In this document: piece after piece, positions 31,412 through 32,130 of the stretch
How positions within the stretch are numbered: position 1 is the stretch's first letter
Layout of the letters: every line of letters starts with the position of its first letter
Notes under the pieces: model-generated
The model's database searches: none
The model's input: only the letters and a program-made list of their open reading frames with translations
What the model was told of the DNA's origin: nothing
Origin: Hyphomicrobiales bacterium
GTDB taxonomy: Bacteria; Pseudomonadota; Alphaproteobacteria; Rhizobiales; Rhizobiaceae
DNA: 32,130 bases
Direction: 5' to 3'
Assembly: GCA_017305835.1 (NCBI GenBank)
Contig: JAFKJY010000099.1
Coordinates: 1 to 32,130, forward strand
Made by a program: the position numbers and the translations under genes

Positions 31412-31441
31412 CGGCCGGGCAGTTGCCCGGCCGTTCTTTTT
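31412..31441 (+). terminator. Rho-independent terminator of lon
   Basis: CGGCCGGGC (31412-31420) and GCCCGGCCG (31425-31433) form a 9-bp stem with an AGTT loop, followed by TTCTTTTT. It starts 26 bp after the lon stop. Confidence 0.93.
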
Positions 31442-31457
31442 GCGCAAAGACCACAGG

Positions 31458-31483
31458 AAAAACCGCGCAAATGCGGGGTTTTT
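31458..31483. terminator. Second, A/T-flanked hairpin between lon and hupB
   Basis: AAAAACCGC (31458-31466) pairs with GCGGGGTTTTT (31473-31483, with bulged G). The A run on one side and T run on the other give it the form of a bidirectional intrinsic terminator, back-up to the one at 31412. Confidence 0.6.
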
Positions 31484-31496
31484 GCGAGATTCGCGC

Positions 31497-31526
31497 TTGG
31501 TTGCAGCCGATCTTTTTGCCTAAACT
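31497..31526 (+). promoter_or_regulatory. Putative hupB promoter
   Basis: TTGGTT (31497-31502) and TAAACT (31521-31526) are spaced by 18 bp and would start transcription near 31533, giving a leader of about 47 nt. Moderate match. Confidence 0.4.
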
Positions 31527-31579
31527 CCGCGACACCGGCTGAGTCGCAGAATTCCGGTCTTCACAGGGAAGGATCCTTC

Positions 31580-31852
31580 ATGAACAAGAACGAACTCGTA
31601 TCCGCGGTTGCCGACGAGGCCAAACTGTCGAAGGCCGATGCCCAGGCTGCCGTCGACGCCGTCTTCTCGGCGATCACCAAGGAGCTCAAGAAGGGCGGCG
31701 ACATCCGTCTCGTCGGCTTCGGCAGCTTCTCGGTCTCCAAGCGCGCCGCGTCCACCGGCCGCAACCCGCAGACCGGCGCCGAGGTGAAGATTCCGGCCCG
31801 CACCGTGCCGAAGTTCACCGCCGGCAAGGGCCTCAAGGACGCCGTGAACTGA
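31580..31852 (+). CDS. hupB: DNA-binding protein HU-beta
   Basis: A 90-residue histone-like protein: MNKNELVSAVADEAKLSKADAQ, the conserved VGFGSFSV turn, and the DNA-binding arm RAASTGRNPQTGAEVKIPA containing the RNPxTG signature that inserts Pro into the minor groove. It compacts and bends DNA as a dimer. GGAAGGA lies 7 nt before the ATG. Its position directly after lon is standard in alphaproteobacteria. Confidence 0.99.
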   Translation: MNKNELVSAVADEAKLSKADAQAAVDAVFSAITKELKKGGDIRLVGFGSFSVSKRAASTGRNPQTGAEVKIPARTVPKFTAGKGLKDAVN

Positions 31853-31880
31853 GGCCCGGCGCAGGGCATGACGCGATTGG

Positions 31881-31910
31881 AAGCCGGGCCATGCCCGGCT
31901 TTCTTGTTTC
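31881..31910 (+). terminator. Rho-independent terminator of hupB
   Basis: AAGCCGGGC (31881-31889) and GCCCGGCTT (31893-31901) form a 9-bp stem with a CAT loop, followed by TCTTGTTTC. It starts 28 bp after the hupB stop. Confidence 0.9.
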
Positions 31911-32010
31911 GGAAGGGCTTTTTGCGCCGCGCGGGCACCGGGAACAGGTTTCGGCTTTCCCCCGGCGTGTGGTTCGTAGGATAATGCCGGCCGCTGAACG
32001 GGAGGCGCCG

Positions 32011-32130
32011 ATGTTTCTGCCGCCGCGGCAGTCGGAGATCGTGGAGCGCGCGCGCCGCAAGGGCAGGGTGCTGGTCGAGGAGCTGGCGGCCGAGTTCTCG
32101 GTCTCGCCGCAGACCGTCCGCAAGGACCTG
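32011..32130 (+). CDS. DeoR/GlpR-family transcriptional regulator, 5' part
   Basis: Forty codons up to the right edge. The start MFLPPRQSEIVERARRKGRV and the following LVEELAAEFSVSPQTVRKDL are the winged helix-turn-helix of DeoR-family repressors (the recognition helix SVSPQTVRKDL is diagnostic). GGAGG lies 5 nt before the ATG 32011-32013; an in-frame ATG at 31984 is less likely. These regulators usually control sugar or glycerol phosphate catabolism, with the effector domain in the missing C-terminal part. A GATAAT at 31980-31985 may be its -10. Confidence 0.88.
   Translation, partial: MFLPPRQSEIVERARRKGRVLVEELAAEFSVSPQTVRKDL

Noticed and set aside
31920..31965. Third copy of the dispersed palindrome near the DeoR gene
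   Set aside because: Only a short GGAACAGGTTTCGG-like segment is similar; the complementary arm is missing.

Overview
The window reads as a chromosomal stretch of a GC-rich alphaproteobacterium of the Hyphomicrobiales (Rhizobiales), most likely Phyllobacteriaceae (Mesorhizobium, Aminobacter, Chelativorans or similar). The reasons are the clpP-clpX-lon-hupB order, the rplM-rpsI pair, a DUF2842 gene next to a COX15-type ctaA, a BA14K-family gene, a type 2 argC, and dispersed palindromes of the kind found throughout rhizobial genomes. This placement is inference from gene content; no database search was possible. I see no transposase, phage gene, integrase or CRISPR array.

Layout. 1-3.7 kb: the 5' end of an unrecognised gene, a TetR-type palindrome, a PhoB box and the alkaline phosphatase phoA, then a membrane protein with a Gly/Met-rich tail, a BA14K protein and tRNA-Pro(GGG). 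3.7-9.4 kb: an exopolysaccharide cluster with two divergent arms, one with an outer-membrane export lipoprotein and an initiating sugar-phosphate transferase, the other with a Wzc-like protein whose kinase domain is degenerate and a polysaccharide deacetylase-like protein with an altered metal motif. 9.4-14.3 kb: DUF2842 and ctaA (heme A synthesis), an APH(6)-like kinase coupled to argC, agmatinase speB, and a ParDE-type toxin-antitoxin pair sitting directly on the speB start. 14.4-15.5 kb: rplM-rpsI with a clear promoter and a terminator-like hairpin in the leader. 15.6-17.1 kb: an AhpD-like CxxC protein facing an ECF41-type sigma factor. 17.1-20.3 kb: two divergent crotonase operons (crotonase-thioesterase and crotonase-VOC-CoA-binding protein). 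20.3-25.5 kb: aqpZ, metY, a 207-bp nested palindromic element, a cupin, a cytochrome P450 and a sarcosine-oxidase-like flavoenzyme. 25.5-26.3 kb: a secreted protein built from 23-residue repeats. 26.5-32.1 kb: clpP, clpX, lon, hupB and the start of a DeoR-type regulator.

The best candidates for something new are: (1) the sigma-factor/AhpD intergenic region, which holds two near-perfect ECF41-type promoters pointing at each other, with -10 elements 8 bp apart and one -35 lying on the sigma gene's start codon; (2) the secreted protein with two blocks of four 23-residue repeats, each bracketed by cysteines; (3) an rplM-rpsI leader that begins with a UUCG-capped terminator-like hairpin; (4) a recurring arrangement in which tightly packed convergent genes share a perfect inverted repeat containing both stop codons; (5) an exopolysaccharide locus in which both the co-polymerase kinase domain and the deacetylase have lost key motif residues. 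Much of the rest is conserved housekeeping sequence.
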